DNA of 64,000 nucleotides from Bimastos eiseni (taxonomy: Eukaryota; Annelida; Clitellata; Crassiclitellata; Lumbricidae). Shown here piece by piece: positions 11,200 through 23,800 of this stretch. How positions within the stretch are numbered: position 1 is the stretch's first letter; each line of letters begins with the position of its first letter. The notes under the pieces were generated by a model. It did not search any database, was not told the origin of the DNA, and worked only from the letters and a program-made list of their open reading frames with translations. The stretch covers positions 1,176,964 through 1,240,963 of the forward strand of contig OY365818.1 of the NCBI GenBank assembly GCA_959347315.1. The letters are read 5' to 3'. The translations under genes and the position numbers were made by a program.

Positions 11200-12530
11200 A
11201 TAAATTTGACCCGTTTACCCACCTCGCTAAATCAATTTGTGACAATTATCTGATAGTCTAGGTGGATAACTCATCATAGGAAGAAAAAACTAAATAATTG
11301 ACCAACCATAGTGAGATTACGTGCCAAAATGGCTTCCCATGTATCCACCCAAACTTTACCCAATCACCCAATTGATAAAATCAGTTTGCGATTATTTTCT
11401 GATAGCCTAGATAATAATTACAAGAACAGTATGAGCGAATGATGACAAGTTATTACAGGAGTCGAATTTAATCGTCGGCAGCCACTAGGGGCACTATTAC
11501 ACTATTCATCTTCATTTTTAACAAACGCCACTGCCAAGCAAAAGAAGAAAAGAAGTCAACCTAAGGGGGATACGGGTCTCGATCTCGGTGCCTCAAGCGC
11601 TGCGTCTCAGTGAGTTCACCATTGCCCTCTCTACTGATCATAGGAATACAATGCATATATTCACTAACTGCAGTGAAAAAATGAGTGAAAATAGCTTAAA
11701 ATGGCTCTTCCACGAGTTTCGTGCCAAATCTTACCCACCACATTAGATCAGTTTGTGATTATTATCTGATAGTCTAAGTGGATAGTTCATGAAAGGAACA
11801 ATATAATGTATTAATTCACCAACTGTAGTGATAAAATGTATAAATATGGCTTCAAACGGCTTTTCACCAAGTTTTGACCCAAATCTGACCCACTTACCCA
11901 CCACATTCAATCAGTTTGTGATTATTTTCTGATAGCTTAGGTGCATTACTCGTGATGGGAAGAACGTAATGCATAGATTCACCAACTATAGCGAGAAAAT
12001 GTGAAAAAATGGCTTAAAATGGCTTTTCCCTGTGTTTTGACCCAAAATCTGACTCGCATACAAATATACATTGTGAGACACGGTGGCTGATTGGTTAGAG
12101 TGGTCGGCCCATAACACTCAGTGTGCGCTGAGCGAGTGGATTCGACCCTCGTCCGAGGCATCACCGTGAGCAAGTTCTTTACTCACACTTGCTCTGCAGT
12201 ACAACTGCAAATGCGCCGTCGAGGCGTGTGCACTTCTGAGCAAAAAAATTTTGGCAGAAGGGCAATATCAAATTTCATAATAATAAATATATAAATAAAT
12301 ACCCAACTCATTCAATCAGTTTGTGATAATTTTCTGATAGCTGATGTGAATAACTCATTATGGGAAGATTAAAATGGATAGATTCACCAACATTAGTAAG
12401 GAAATGTGTGAAAATAGCTTAAAATGGATTGACCCCATGTTTCGACCCAAATTTGACCTGTTTACCCACCTCAATAAATCAGTTTGTGATTACTCGCTGA
12501 TAGTTTAGGTGGATAACGGTTAATTGATGG
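11200..12530. repeat. About 165-bp tandem satellite, decayed
   Basis: The marker word GTGATTAT(T/A)(T/A)TCTGATAG recurs near 11240, 11388, 11755, 11920, 12322 and 12485. It is followed each time by TAGGTGGATAACTCAT and later by AAAATGGCTT and TGACCC(A/G). Two spacings are 165 and 163 bp. The 402-bp spacing equals one unit plus the SINE at 12070-12300, and the 367-bp spacing equals one unit plus about 200 bp of unrelated DNA. Confidence 0.85.
12070..12300 (+). mobile_element. tRNA-derived SINE family B, copy 1
   Basis: A box-like TGGCTGATTGGTTAGAGTGG and B box-like GATTCGACCC stand about 45 bp apart, as in a tRNA promoter for RNA polymerase III. A body with GTACAACTGCAAATGC and GAGGCGTGTGCACTTCTGAG and an A/T-rich tail follow. 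A close copy is found in reverse at 44428-44638 and a decayed one at 42255-42400. It is inserted into a satellite unit. Confidence 0.85.
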
Positions 12531-13359
12531 AGATTTTGTTTGAACATTGCGTGTAGAAATGTTAAATTCTTAAAAGTTTAATATATGAATTTTACATGCG
12601 GCTTTCCATACCGAATGTCCAATATACGATTGTGAATATCAAACCAACGGAGGTATAACAGTAACATAGAACTTTGGGTTCAAACGCTACCGTAAAATGA
12701 CTCATATTAACGTTGTACGCCAACTTAAACCACTCGTGTAAGACAATAGCTAGACAAAGCTGTTCACTAGTAAGCCAGTACTAAAACGAAAACACTTGAC
12801 TTTACTCGACCGGCCTAATGCTACTTATTGTAACGAAAATCAACCAACACAAATGTATGGCACAAAGTTTGTCATTACCAGTGGCTGGTTCTGTTGTTAT
12901 CTGTTAGTACAAGTCAATGGGTATTTTGTTCAATAATCAACAAACCCAAATCTACAAATATATCTATATTTATATACAGAAGTTCATATTCATAGTAAAC
13001 ATTAATAGTGTTTGGTCGATTTAATGCCACGACGAATGATCCGCAACTTGTCAGACGCCATTTAAAATTTACTTTTGAAGCGCTGTATTTAAGAAAGTAA
13101 GTAGAATTGTAGAAATGAAAGCAAGCGCTCATATTTCGCACAACAGACAGTTGTAGCAGATGCTTGTTTGATCCGATATTCATAAAAGGGCTTTTGTCTT
13201 CTCCACACTAAATACATAATCTCTCTGTAGAGTCTATTATTTAATCGTGACAGTGCTGTACAACGAATTATGCGGTATGTAAAATTTCGAAAATGTATCA
13301 ATGGGATTCAATGCTGGATCAGCTTTGGCAAAATAATACATTCACTATTCACTATTCCT

Positions 13360-13690
13360 ACCTTTCCTCCAATACTCTCGCCCTCCAATACTCTCACCGG
13401 CTGTTTTCTACAATACTCCCATCTTCCCTTTTCTCCAAATGCTTTCATTCTCCCTTAGGACCCTTACTTCCAATACTCTCACCCTCCGTTTCCTCCATTA
13501 CTCTAACCTCCCTTTCCTCCTATTTGCTCTCAACCTCCCTTTCCTCTTTTACGCCCTAACCGCCCTTTCCTCCATTTTGAATTAGACCCCTTTCCTCCAT
13601 TGTGCCATCTACATCCCTTTCTTCCATTTTGCCCTTAGCCTTCCCTTAGCCCATTTTACCCTCAACCTCCATTTCCCCTCTCACTTTCCA
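13360..13690. repeat. Pyrimidine-rich degenerate minisatellite
   Basis: About 330 bp of irregular 20-30 bp units built on CTCTCACCCTCC and CCCTTTCCTCCATTTT, strongly C/T on the plus strand. Open frames here are low-complexity artefacts. Confidence 0.8.
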
Positions 13691-16600
13691 TAAGTCCACA
13701 GAAGAATGCCTGCCTTAATGTTCCTCTCGTCTTCTCTTCTAAAATAATTAAGAAGCCATCAATTAATATTACTTATTAACTAATAACGCTTAAATATGCA
13801 GAACAACTTACATGCGAGCAGCTCATTGAAACACTACTATAATTAATAGATCAATGCATGGCAGGTCTATCAAGATGCCTTAAAGTAGCTACTACTTGTA
13901 TTGACAGCTTCTTAAATTTGAACTACGTGGGTGCATCTGGAATACTAATTTCAAATTTTCTTTGCAGCATAGTATGTAGCTGAACCAGCATAGAAGGCCT
14001 GATGTTTGTAATTCTAAAACACAAAGTTGAAATAAACCCAAATTCTCTCATACTGCAATTTTCACAAACTTTGTGTGGGTGGTTGTAACTGTCTTGATAA
14101 CATCAGGTACTTTTAGTGAAGGTAACTGAAATATTTTTAAAAGTAATACTCGTGGTTGTTTTGTGCTTATCTTTATGATCGAGCACATAGAAGAACTGTT
14201 GCCCCAGTACATATGTCGGCGCCTATGGTCGAGAAAGGGCGAGATAAGAGGATGGTCGTGTAGAGGGAGTGGCTGGATGGTAAAAACCTCACAAAGATAT
14301 TTGAGCTGGGGATATTGTATGGAGCTCTAGGTTAGCTTTAGTTTTTGGAGCAAATGATTACGATAAACAAGCGAACCATAATTATCAGGCCCTGATTACC
14401 GCTTCCTATGAACACAACCCACAAAAACGCAATTTCTTCTAAACAATGTTTAATCTCTGCTGGGAAAAACAGCAATTCAAACACTCGCGCAGAACAGTTA
14501 GTGAATCAAAATTTCAAATCAGAAGAAGCTCAGCGTTGAAAAACAAAACAGTCTGACAACGTAACTAAATGTCGCCTCCTTCAAATTAGTCTGGCAACGA
14601 TGAAGAATCAAAATTCACGACAGGCACCATTGGCAGGCACAAATTTGTGAGAATCGCCACCTAAAACAACGTCTAGCCTAATTATAACAATTTTTAGTAC
14701 TAGCTTTTTTAAATGGCCCAAAAGCAAATTCTACACCATACATGTAGCCCGTGTCATTGTCCTTTTTACAACGTGCCAAAACGCAAACTTCGCAACAGGA
14801 AATATACCACCTCCGATACCAAAGCGTATGGCTTTTGATATAATAATAATAATATGAATCACTTAGGGTAGTCAAAGCCAAACCACAATATAGTTATCAT
14901 GCTAAAACAATCAATTAGTCATGTACGAATATGCCGATATCAATGAGAATGACAAGATTCTAAAATTCGCTTATTATAAACCATTGTTGAGATGACCACA
15001 TTTCCTTTCTGCAGTTCCTGGACACCACAGTAGGCCTACTTCAAATGTATGCCAAATTCAATCATGCAATGCCTCACTTGAAATATAAATGGCAGGATTT
15101 TTCCCAAAAATAAAGCACTGTTTGTAGTTTTTTTTTTAAATTAGAAAGAAGCTAGCCGAATATATGCAAGCATAGATAGTAAAAGACTTGATAAAAAATC
15201 ATTATGTCTAGATTTCTACAGAGTCATGGGAATCAAATTATTGACAGGTGTGAAAATTACCAAACCACGCACATTACAACACTCAAGTTTATGCTGTGCC
15301 ATGGATTTGTAATTTTTTGCAATCCAGAGCATGTGGTCACCCTGCACTTTACAAAATGAAAGAACAGTTGAAAGCTTGACATGAAATCAAAATAATAATA
15401 GTGTACTAGAATAATTTGCACATCCAAGAGCACTGGACTCACTCATAAAAAAAACAACTGATTCAAACATTTTAAGAAGTTAACAGGGCAAATACAACGC
15501 AAAGTTTAAACCATATAATGGAATAGAATTCTCTTTTTGACACAAATTCTGTCAATTAAAAAGACGGGTACATAGATTTCTCAGAAACAAAAAAGATGGT
15601 AACCACTAAATTACTGTACAAGAATCATACATAGTTCGTAAAAATTCCATTTGTTCGCAGTCGCAAATCAACGACTCTTACACAACATTCTCCTTGATAT
15701 GCTGTAAAAAAATCCACAGCAAAACCTAAAGCTTGTCTGTGAAAACAAATACCTTAAGACACATTGTCAGAAAACACTCTAACCAACAAATCAAATACAA
15801 TTGTAAGACTTATACGATGACATGTAATAAATGTAATAAAGCCATGTAAGCAAAGGATCCTTAATCGGATATGTCCATCACTTTCTATTGAAAGTCTCAA
15901 AACACAGGCACCAATAATATTTTTAGCATATGTCTTTAATATCATGGAGTAAACCAGCAAGTAACTTAACTTAAGTCTGAAACATTGGCTGCACACAAAT
16001 TGCTATACTTTGCATTGCACAGAGTCAACTAATCCCAAACGTGTTCTACTTCTTTTCAACCACAGAATACTATCTATAGAAGCTGTTCTTGGATGCTTTA
16101 CAATATCAATCATTAACATATGCACTTATTAATTCATTATTAATTCACTTATTAATTCATTGGCCAATATGTTAATTGAGGCAAAACAGCTGCTCAAGAA
16201 TTTCCTTCAGATATTAATTCAAGTTTCAATAATGAAATTATGACGAAAGAAACAAGACAGGTGGCTGACAATACACTTCAAAATACATCACAAGACTATA
16301 AATACAATTGTACACAACTGTTACACTGTTCAAGCTATCTACAAGCTCCCTTTGCAAACAATTATAATTCTGAAAGTTAAATTGAATAGTAATAATTTTA
16401 TTTTACATCACAGAACCAGTTCAACACAACAGAACAATTTTATTTAACACCCCAGAATTGACAATTTAACAACACAAGGCAGAAGACCACATCACTTCAC
16501 ATGCAATATCCGCCTTTGCTTGTCAAGAGTCACTTTGAATTGTAATAATTTCCAAAAGCCAATTCCAAGACGACTCACTAATCCTAACTTAGGACAGTTG

Positions 16601-17010
16601 CCAAATCGTACTCCTCAAAAATCAATAATTTGTTTTTACCAAAAATTGCTTTTCTCTCTAAAATCCAACAAAACGACTTTCCAACCTAAAGCCTAAAGAA
16701 CCTAAAGAACCTAAAATGTTACAACTATAAGTATTTTTACAACTTCAATAGCCCTGGTGTGTCTAACATCAAAAGCATTGACGGTGCAAAACGATCTGTA
16801 ATCAGGAGCAGACAACATAGAATGAAAACAAAATATCAAATGTAAAACGTCTGAAATGTGAAAGGATATCATTTCGTGGAACAGTTGTAGCCCGGTTTGG
16901 GGAACGCTTTTAGCCCTGAACCTTTGCAAAATTCTGCTTTTCTCTGCGCCAATCATCGGACAAACTGTAATATCAGAAAACACTAAACAACTTTGATGAT
17001 ACCGCCTTCT

Positions 17011-17151
17011 GATATGTTATACGTTAGATGAAACAAGTACCCATTATAGAGCAAGTAATCTGATCAATTGAAAGTACTATCCGAAATGTTATATGTTAGA
17101 TAAAACAAGTACCATTATAGAGCAAGCAATCTGAATGACTGAAAGTACTAT
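17011..17151. repeat. Two-copy direct repeat, about 70 bp
   Basis: 17011-17080 and 17083-17151 share GTTAGAT(G/A)AAACAAGTACC, CATTATAGAGCAAG and TGAAAGTACTAT in the same order. They lie in the likely GLG1 3' flank. Confidence 0.9.
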
Positions 17152-17808
17152 GACCAAACAAGTAACGTTCTCGAAAAATTGTGATCAATCAAAAAGCATG
17201 ACAAAACCATGCAATGTGATTGGCAACATGTCACATAATGTACATTAAATCAAACAATAGAATGCTGATGTTGATCTAAGAACATTTCGTAACAAACAAG
17301 GAAACCATCGTAGCTTAAGTGGAAAATAATTTGTGCCTATCTCAACAAGTTTTATCGAGTAATAGAGTTTGTTCAGGCAACAATAACGCAACAAAACCAA
17401 ACTCTGGCAAACGAAAAAATTCAGTACAAAGAAAACGCATGTCATTTCCTCTACCCCAGCTTTATTCTCCATCGTTTATTTCCAATAAATTATCGAGAAG
17501 ACCTATTTTCACAATACGACCACCAGATTCAGGCTAAAAATGTGATGTTCACTTTGACATCAATTGAACATCGTTTTGAAAGGATTGAAATCATCTCAGT
17601 TGGAATGAAAGTTTGTCTGTTTCGCAACTGACGACACACTCCGGTTTTTTTTACATATCAGCAGCGATAGATTGGTTGATTGATTGCAAAGGCCGATTAA
17701 TCAAATAAAAAAACCGAATCAACTTTGTGATTGATGCCTGAACAGAAACAAAACCGGAGAGGACGGCCGTATCGTGCTGTCCGACCCTATTCCCCGGTCG
17801 ACATTGCC

Positions 17809-20800
17809 CTATCGATTCTTCACCTGCCTGGCGACACGTTTGGTGACGCGCCCGCAGAACAGTCCTCCGATGAAAATCACTCCAATGATGACAACAAAGA
17901 CTGTCATCAGGTAGTTCCTCGCCGGCGATATCGACACCTGATTGGCCATTTCGGAAAGCGACTCCATTGGAGCAGCCTATCAAACGCAATATTTCAACAT
18001 CACTGCAATTCATGTACAATTCAAAATACAGACCACATAATTATATATACACAGTCACAGAATTTACTGTTGTCGGCCCATCTTCCTGGTATAAGATGCT
18101 TAAAACCAGCGATACAACTTCCTCTTCTGTCTTATCGTTTATTCGTTGTGTTTAGCTTTCAGATATTGCTTTACGATGGTAAGATCATTGCAATTGTAGC
18201 CGAACATAAAAAGTGCAGCCCAAAATCAGCGGCATTCCCGACCCAAGTCAGCTAGGTGGCAAATAGGAAGGTCTATGAAGGCGCTCCCAATGTGAAGAAC
18301 CCCTAGAGAAAAGAAGTCTGCTCGTTTCTGCTCGTTCTCATAAGAGAACGAGCAGAAACAGTTGTGCTACCAGATAAGATTGCAGCACGAGTCACAGCAG
18401 AAAGGCTGTTCCATAGCAAAGGGCCAACAGAGGCATATGGCATGATGCTGAGCTGTGGCAGTTTTAGACCGAGGCACTAGAAGATCCTGACGGTCTAAAG
18501 AGCGGACGGAACCTCCAGAGGTAGCCGAGGTACATTGCCTGATAAGATCACAAAGATTTGCTCAGAGTAACTGCCTCGAGTGAGACTCAATCTTCAGTCC
18601 ACACACTCTAACTCGATCGTTGCTGCCATTGTTTCATCTCGATGCCGTACACAAACAGGTTAGACAGTGCTTATAACAGAAGCTGAAAGAGATCGAGTGA
18701 GCAGCTCACCTGCATAGCTTTTTCCCAGAGTCTGACGCGATCATCAAGAGCCTTGCGACATTCTGGTCTCAGCCTCACTTTGTTGTCATTCAGGGCTTCG
18801 ACCATACAAGACATCTCTGATAACACGAACAAAACAACAGCCCACAAAGCTGTGTTTTATTGGCAATTAAAAATCAACCATGATGGTACTAGCTGGCTTC
18901 AAATTTACATTAAAGCATACCCTTTGTATCAAATAAACTTCCACATTTTCAAATCTATACTCTCTGGGGGTTATTCACCAGGGGTGTTATTTGCATGGGG
19001 GTCATTGTCCCGGGGACTATTGTCCGGGGTTAATGGTCATTGTCCTGTTACCCAGATAGTTTTAGTTGAACATCTATAGCACCAACATAAACTATATAAT
19101 CAAAGAACAAACTAATCACAAGCACTCTGCGTGAAGTTAATTGACCATTAGTTAGTCAAATAATACAGTTAGCGAGAAAAGTCTCCATTGGTGGGCCCAT
19201 GCTCGCAGGTAGGGCCCAGAAAATGGCTTCTTCATCAACCAGACATATTAAACTTGACGAGATGCACAGAGCAACTGCTGCCTCCGACGAACAAGTCTCA
19301 CCTGAAATGGAGCTACATAAATTGGGAGATATGGTCGTGACTTACGTCGCCCCTCCCCTCGACTGACGTCCTTGCAGACATGCAGAAGGTCGTTGGAGCA
19401 GGCCCTGAAGAGCAGAGGGTCAACGTGGATGTCGGCCTTGTCCTCTGCCAACACTCGAACAACCTCCTAGAACAACAACAACAATTGCTACAAAAACAAT
19501 ACAATTTTTATAGAAACCAAACAGTTGTACTTTTTTTCCCTCCTCCCTCGCCAACTCAGCCGTAATGCGTACGCTGACCGTACACTGTCAGTGGGAAGAT
19601 GAGACGGCGACAGAGAGAACTGGCCACCCTCACTCATATGCTGAGGCTGAGAAAATGAAGTTGTTAATACTTCATACACTTGGCTGTTTCAGGACTAGCT
19701 TAAGGCACTGCTCCTACTCTAAGGGCCAAGTCTTGTGGCCACTGACACAATGCTGTACTTAACTATATCAATTTGACATGGTTCATCTTTATTCAAAAGC
19801 AAATGTGACCCTCCCTTTGACGACATCAGAGGGTAAAGGTCAAAGGGCAGAGGATGAGAGACTGCCAGATAGAATTTTAGAGCCAAGAGATGAAGAAAGC
19901 GAGTTCCAGAGAGAGGATCAATAGAAGTAAAAGATCGAGACTGAGCCATAACAGTTCTAGTACGATGAACCAAGAGGCCAAGTCTCTTGCACAAGCAAAG
20001 CATTAATAATAACAACAATAATAATCATTCGATATAACCTCTAAATCCCTGGGGAATTGAGTACCTCAGGGCAAAATTATGATAGATGATAATAGTAGCA
20101 ATGATTTCCCACTAGGGCAGCATGCAGGGTTAAGACTGGGCCAGCCTTGCATCTACCCTAAAACACAGCCAACAACAGCAACTATTACACATATACAATA
20201 GTTCTCGTCAGTTCAGAGAAATTACTGTTGCTACTAACACAGGGCAAATGTCTTCCAATCTCACAAAATACTCTGCTATAAATGACAGCTAAGTAGTGCC
20301 CATGAACAGCTAGTTCCGCAAGAGGTGCTTTATAAATTCTCAAATACGATTACTCACATATACATGCCCACATACACACACAATCTGGAACAGCCTCCCC
20401 TCTCTCTCCGGGAGGAGCTGCTCTCTTCCTCTGCCACCTTCCGCAGGCGCCTGAAGGCTCTCCTGTTTTATGCTTAACCATGTCTTGAGTTATGAGCACC
20501 TCTGATCCGAGTGGCGCTACATAAATGTTCTCTTACAAGTTACAATCACACACCCAGCTGCAAGCATACCTACATACAGCATAGAGACAGGCAACGAACC
20601 TTCCAACAGAGCGCCGACTTTTGATTATTGCCAGACGTCATTGACTTTATCATTTGTTTGCGCAGGCACTCCTCCACTGCTCCTCGATCCGGATCTTGCC
20701 TATCAACCGCAATGGCCTCTGAACATCCTTTGCTGATCTGTTCAAACAGCCACGATATACATAGAAATCACTTCCACCAGAATTTCTGTATGAGATTCTA

Positions 20801-23800
20801 ACGTCAAACAGCCAGGACATACGTAAACACATAAATAAATTACTCCAAAACTTCTGTGTGAGATTTTGATGGCTGGTGTATTCAATTATTTATCCTTTGA
20901 GCATTTGAACCGGGTCACATCTGAATAGTTCATACTGATAAGGAGGCACTTTATAAATGCCAACATACAATACGTACAAGTATGACCTTTAAGTACAATA
21001 GGGAGGTTAAGTACAATAGGAAGAAAAGACCCAAAAAGGACCAAGGTCTTGTAAGCGCAGTCACCCACGTTGACACAAAAAGACATTTAATCGGTTGGAT
21101 GTCGATATATAGACAATGCTAATCATTTCTTAACTAGTAAACTATTGCATCATAGTTAAAGATTTAGTTAGCATGCAGACTATCGAAATTAAATATCTGT
21201 CGATATTAACAGTACATTGTGCCTACCATACTGTGATGTAAACAGTCTAAATGAAAACCTTCTACTATCAATAAGAATATTAATATTCTATTGTATTCAA
21301 GACTTCTTGTTTCCTAAAGACTGTTGCTGAGTGCACTTCTGAATGGCAAGCACTGCAAGAAGTGCTTTATAAATTTTCAGATACGGTTCAATAGGTCATT
21401 CAAGTATGTTGTCTTTAGTCATAGCTGGGCCGGGGGCGCACCTGACTACCTTCTTGAAGGGAAGCTGTAGAAATTCTCAGATATGACACGATAAGTCACT
21501 CAGGTCTTTAGTTGTGGTTGGACTGGAAGTGCTCCAGAGTACGTTCTTGAAGTGGTGTCACAGGAATAAATAAACGACTAATGAAGAGGATGACGACCAC
21601 TGACCTCAGCCCGACACGCTTTCGCCAGAGCAACGTCCTGGACATAGTCGACAGCTGACTCCTTGATCATGTCCTGGATGTGTTCAGTGCAGGAATCGGA
21701 CAGTACCTGCAAATACAACCAAAGAAATCCAGGCCACAGGTCGCACTGCACAAAATTAGTTCTCACAACACATCCAAAACCAAACTGGAACATCCATTCA
21801 TTCTGCATAATGGACGCCCTGCGTAGCTGCCAACAGTTAAATTCGATCCCTGTAATAACTCTTTTTTATACTACGTAATCACACAGCGGTTGGTCAATTT
21901 GAAATTAAACAATAACAATAGTAATAATAATTATTATTATTATTAATAACAACAAGACTAACTTTTTGCCTTACCTATTATACATAAACATAAACAAACC
22001 CTTTTAACCCTCTGCAGATTCAAATTTTATGGCCCATTACAAATTATACTTCTACTAGCAGCGGCTGTGTCAGCTAGATGAACTTTGTACATTTAAAGAA
22101 CTGTAAGTATGTACATTTGTACCAAGTCATTCGGCATGTTCAAGAGGTCTAGATGGAGCTACATAAATGTATATAAATATATATGCACACACACACACAC
22201 TCACACACACAAATAGAATATACACCTGTGTGTTAGATCATGCAAGCATGTCACCTGTATAATTGATGCCACCTACGTATTCAATCAGATGTGTATGTTA
22301 CATGTTACCAGTGTAACCGATGAGCGGTGAGAATGTGTTGTTACCTTCTGTGTGCGTTGCTTGGCAAACTGAGCCCTTAGGCATCCAATGACCTTTCCCT
22401 CGACCTCCATGTCGCTGGCCTTTGCTGCCTCGAACTCCCCTGTACAGAATTTGCGGATGTCCTCGTTGCAGTCTTTCATCAGCTCTGGATTAAGACGAAT
22501 ATCTAACAGACAAGAACCCAGTCAATTGTGCATAAATTAATAGGTTGATTCACTAATTCATTCATCTATCTAGTTGTTCGTTCGTTCGTCCGTCCGTTCA
22601 TTCATTCGGAGCATTTAGATATCACCACTTCCATATAACTAACTACACGCTGTCCAACTTCGGTGGAAAAGAACAGTTAAAGTGTCTAAGAAAAGACACA
22701 GATCCAAAGGGAAGGCATGCCAGATGAATCAAAAGGTAGATAATCTCAGATCGATCGAAAGGGAGACCATTCCAGGTGGATCCAAAAGGAGATCCTTCCA
22801 GGTGGATCAAAAGGAACAAAATTCAAGGTGAATCCAAAGGGAGCCAATTCAAGGTAGATCCAAAGGGAGACCATCACTCTTGTATTTGAACTGAAGATAA
22901 GTTTCTATTCCCACAGGACTTCTTGCACTCTGAATAGGTTGTACTGGGAGAGACGCAATTGAAATATGTAGATACAATATAATCCAGACAGATACAAGAG
23001 GAGCTCATTCCAGATGGATAAAAAAAGAGACCATTCCAGGTGGAAACATTTTACTTTCTCTATTAAGTAAAGCAAGTGTATAATTAGGTAAAATAAATTA
23101 GTTACACGGCAGAGTAGGACGAACACAACGAATCCGAACCTTGTGCGCGAATTCTCTGACGTGCAACGACGACTCGATAGCATCCTTTGTCGAAGACTTC
23201 TTCGTCCTTGTGCTTGCGGAGACAGGGGAAGAGGTCTGACGGTTGACTCACCTCATTGTCACAGTATTTCTACATCACACAAAGCGATATGAAACACCTG
23301 CAGCGACACTGCTCTCAGAATTAAGCAGTGTACACAAAACAAAAAAGTGTACGACGGCACATCAATGGTAATGTAATGAAATCGAACATTTATATAGTGC
23401 CCCTTTAAGATACTTTCCAGACAGAAACAAAAATATTTCCATCAGCGTTTGCAACTGACTCAAAATCTAGCACATGATAATTTCTAGTAAATTAATTTAT
23501 AGAACTCAATTTAGTGGAAAGTGCCTCTTCATTATCATTATCATTAATTAAATTTGTAACACGTGCAACGTCACACCGAAATGTGAATACGCGGCGTGGA
23601 TAGTCAGTCGCCAGGTAGAAGCACTTAGATTTCCAAATGCTTGAAAGCCAAGGAGAAACAGTGAGTTTAATCTGATTTTTGAAGGATGGAAGAGAATTTA
23701 AGCTACGAAGAGAAAGTGCCAGTCGATTCCATTCCTTAGGAGCAGAGGCTTCATAAAATTAATAATCATTACTACAGTGTTGACAGAAGTCGACATCAAC

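Larger units (their letters stand above)
12531..17808. other. Intergenic, SYS1 to GLG1 (includes GLG1 3' UTR)
   Basis: No conserved exon was recognised on either strand. The part just below 17809 should be the GLG1 3' UTR, with several TTTATT words (AATAAA on the minus strand) between 16.4 and 17.5 kb as possible polyadenylation signals; none can be singled out. It holds a pyrimidine-rich tract (13360-13690) and a local 70-bp duplication (17011-17151). Confidence 0.6.

Noticed and set aside
12070..12180. Possible tRNA gene
   Set aside because: Pol III boxes are present, but a cloverleaf is not convincing and a SINE body follows; the same unit recurs elsewhere.
12914..13301. Minus-strand frames of 89 and 70 aa
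   Set aside because: No domain, no splice support, AT-rich composition like the surrounding spacer.
17731..18255. 174-aa plus-strand open frame
   Set aside because: Antisense shadow of the last GLG1 exon with no family resemblance.
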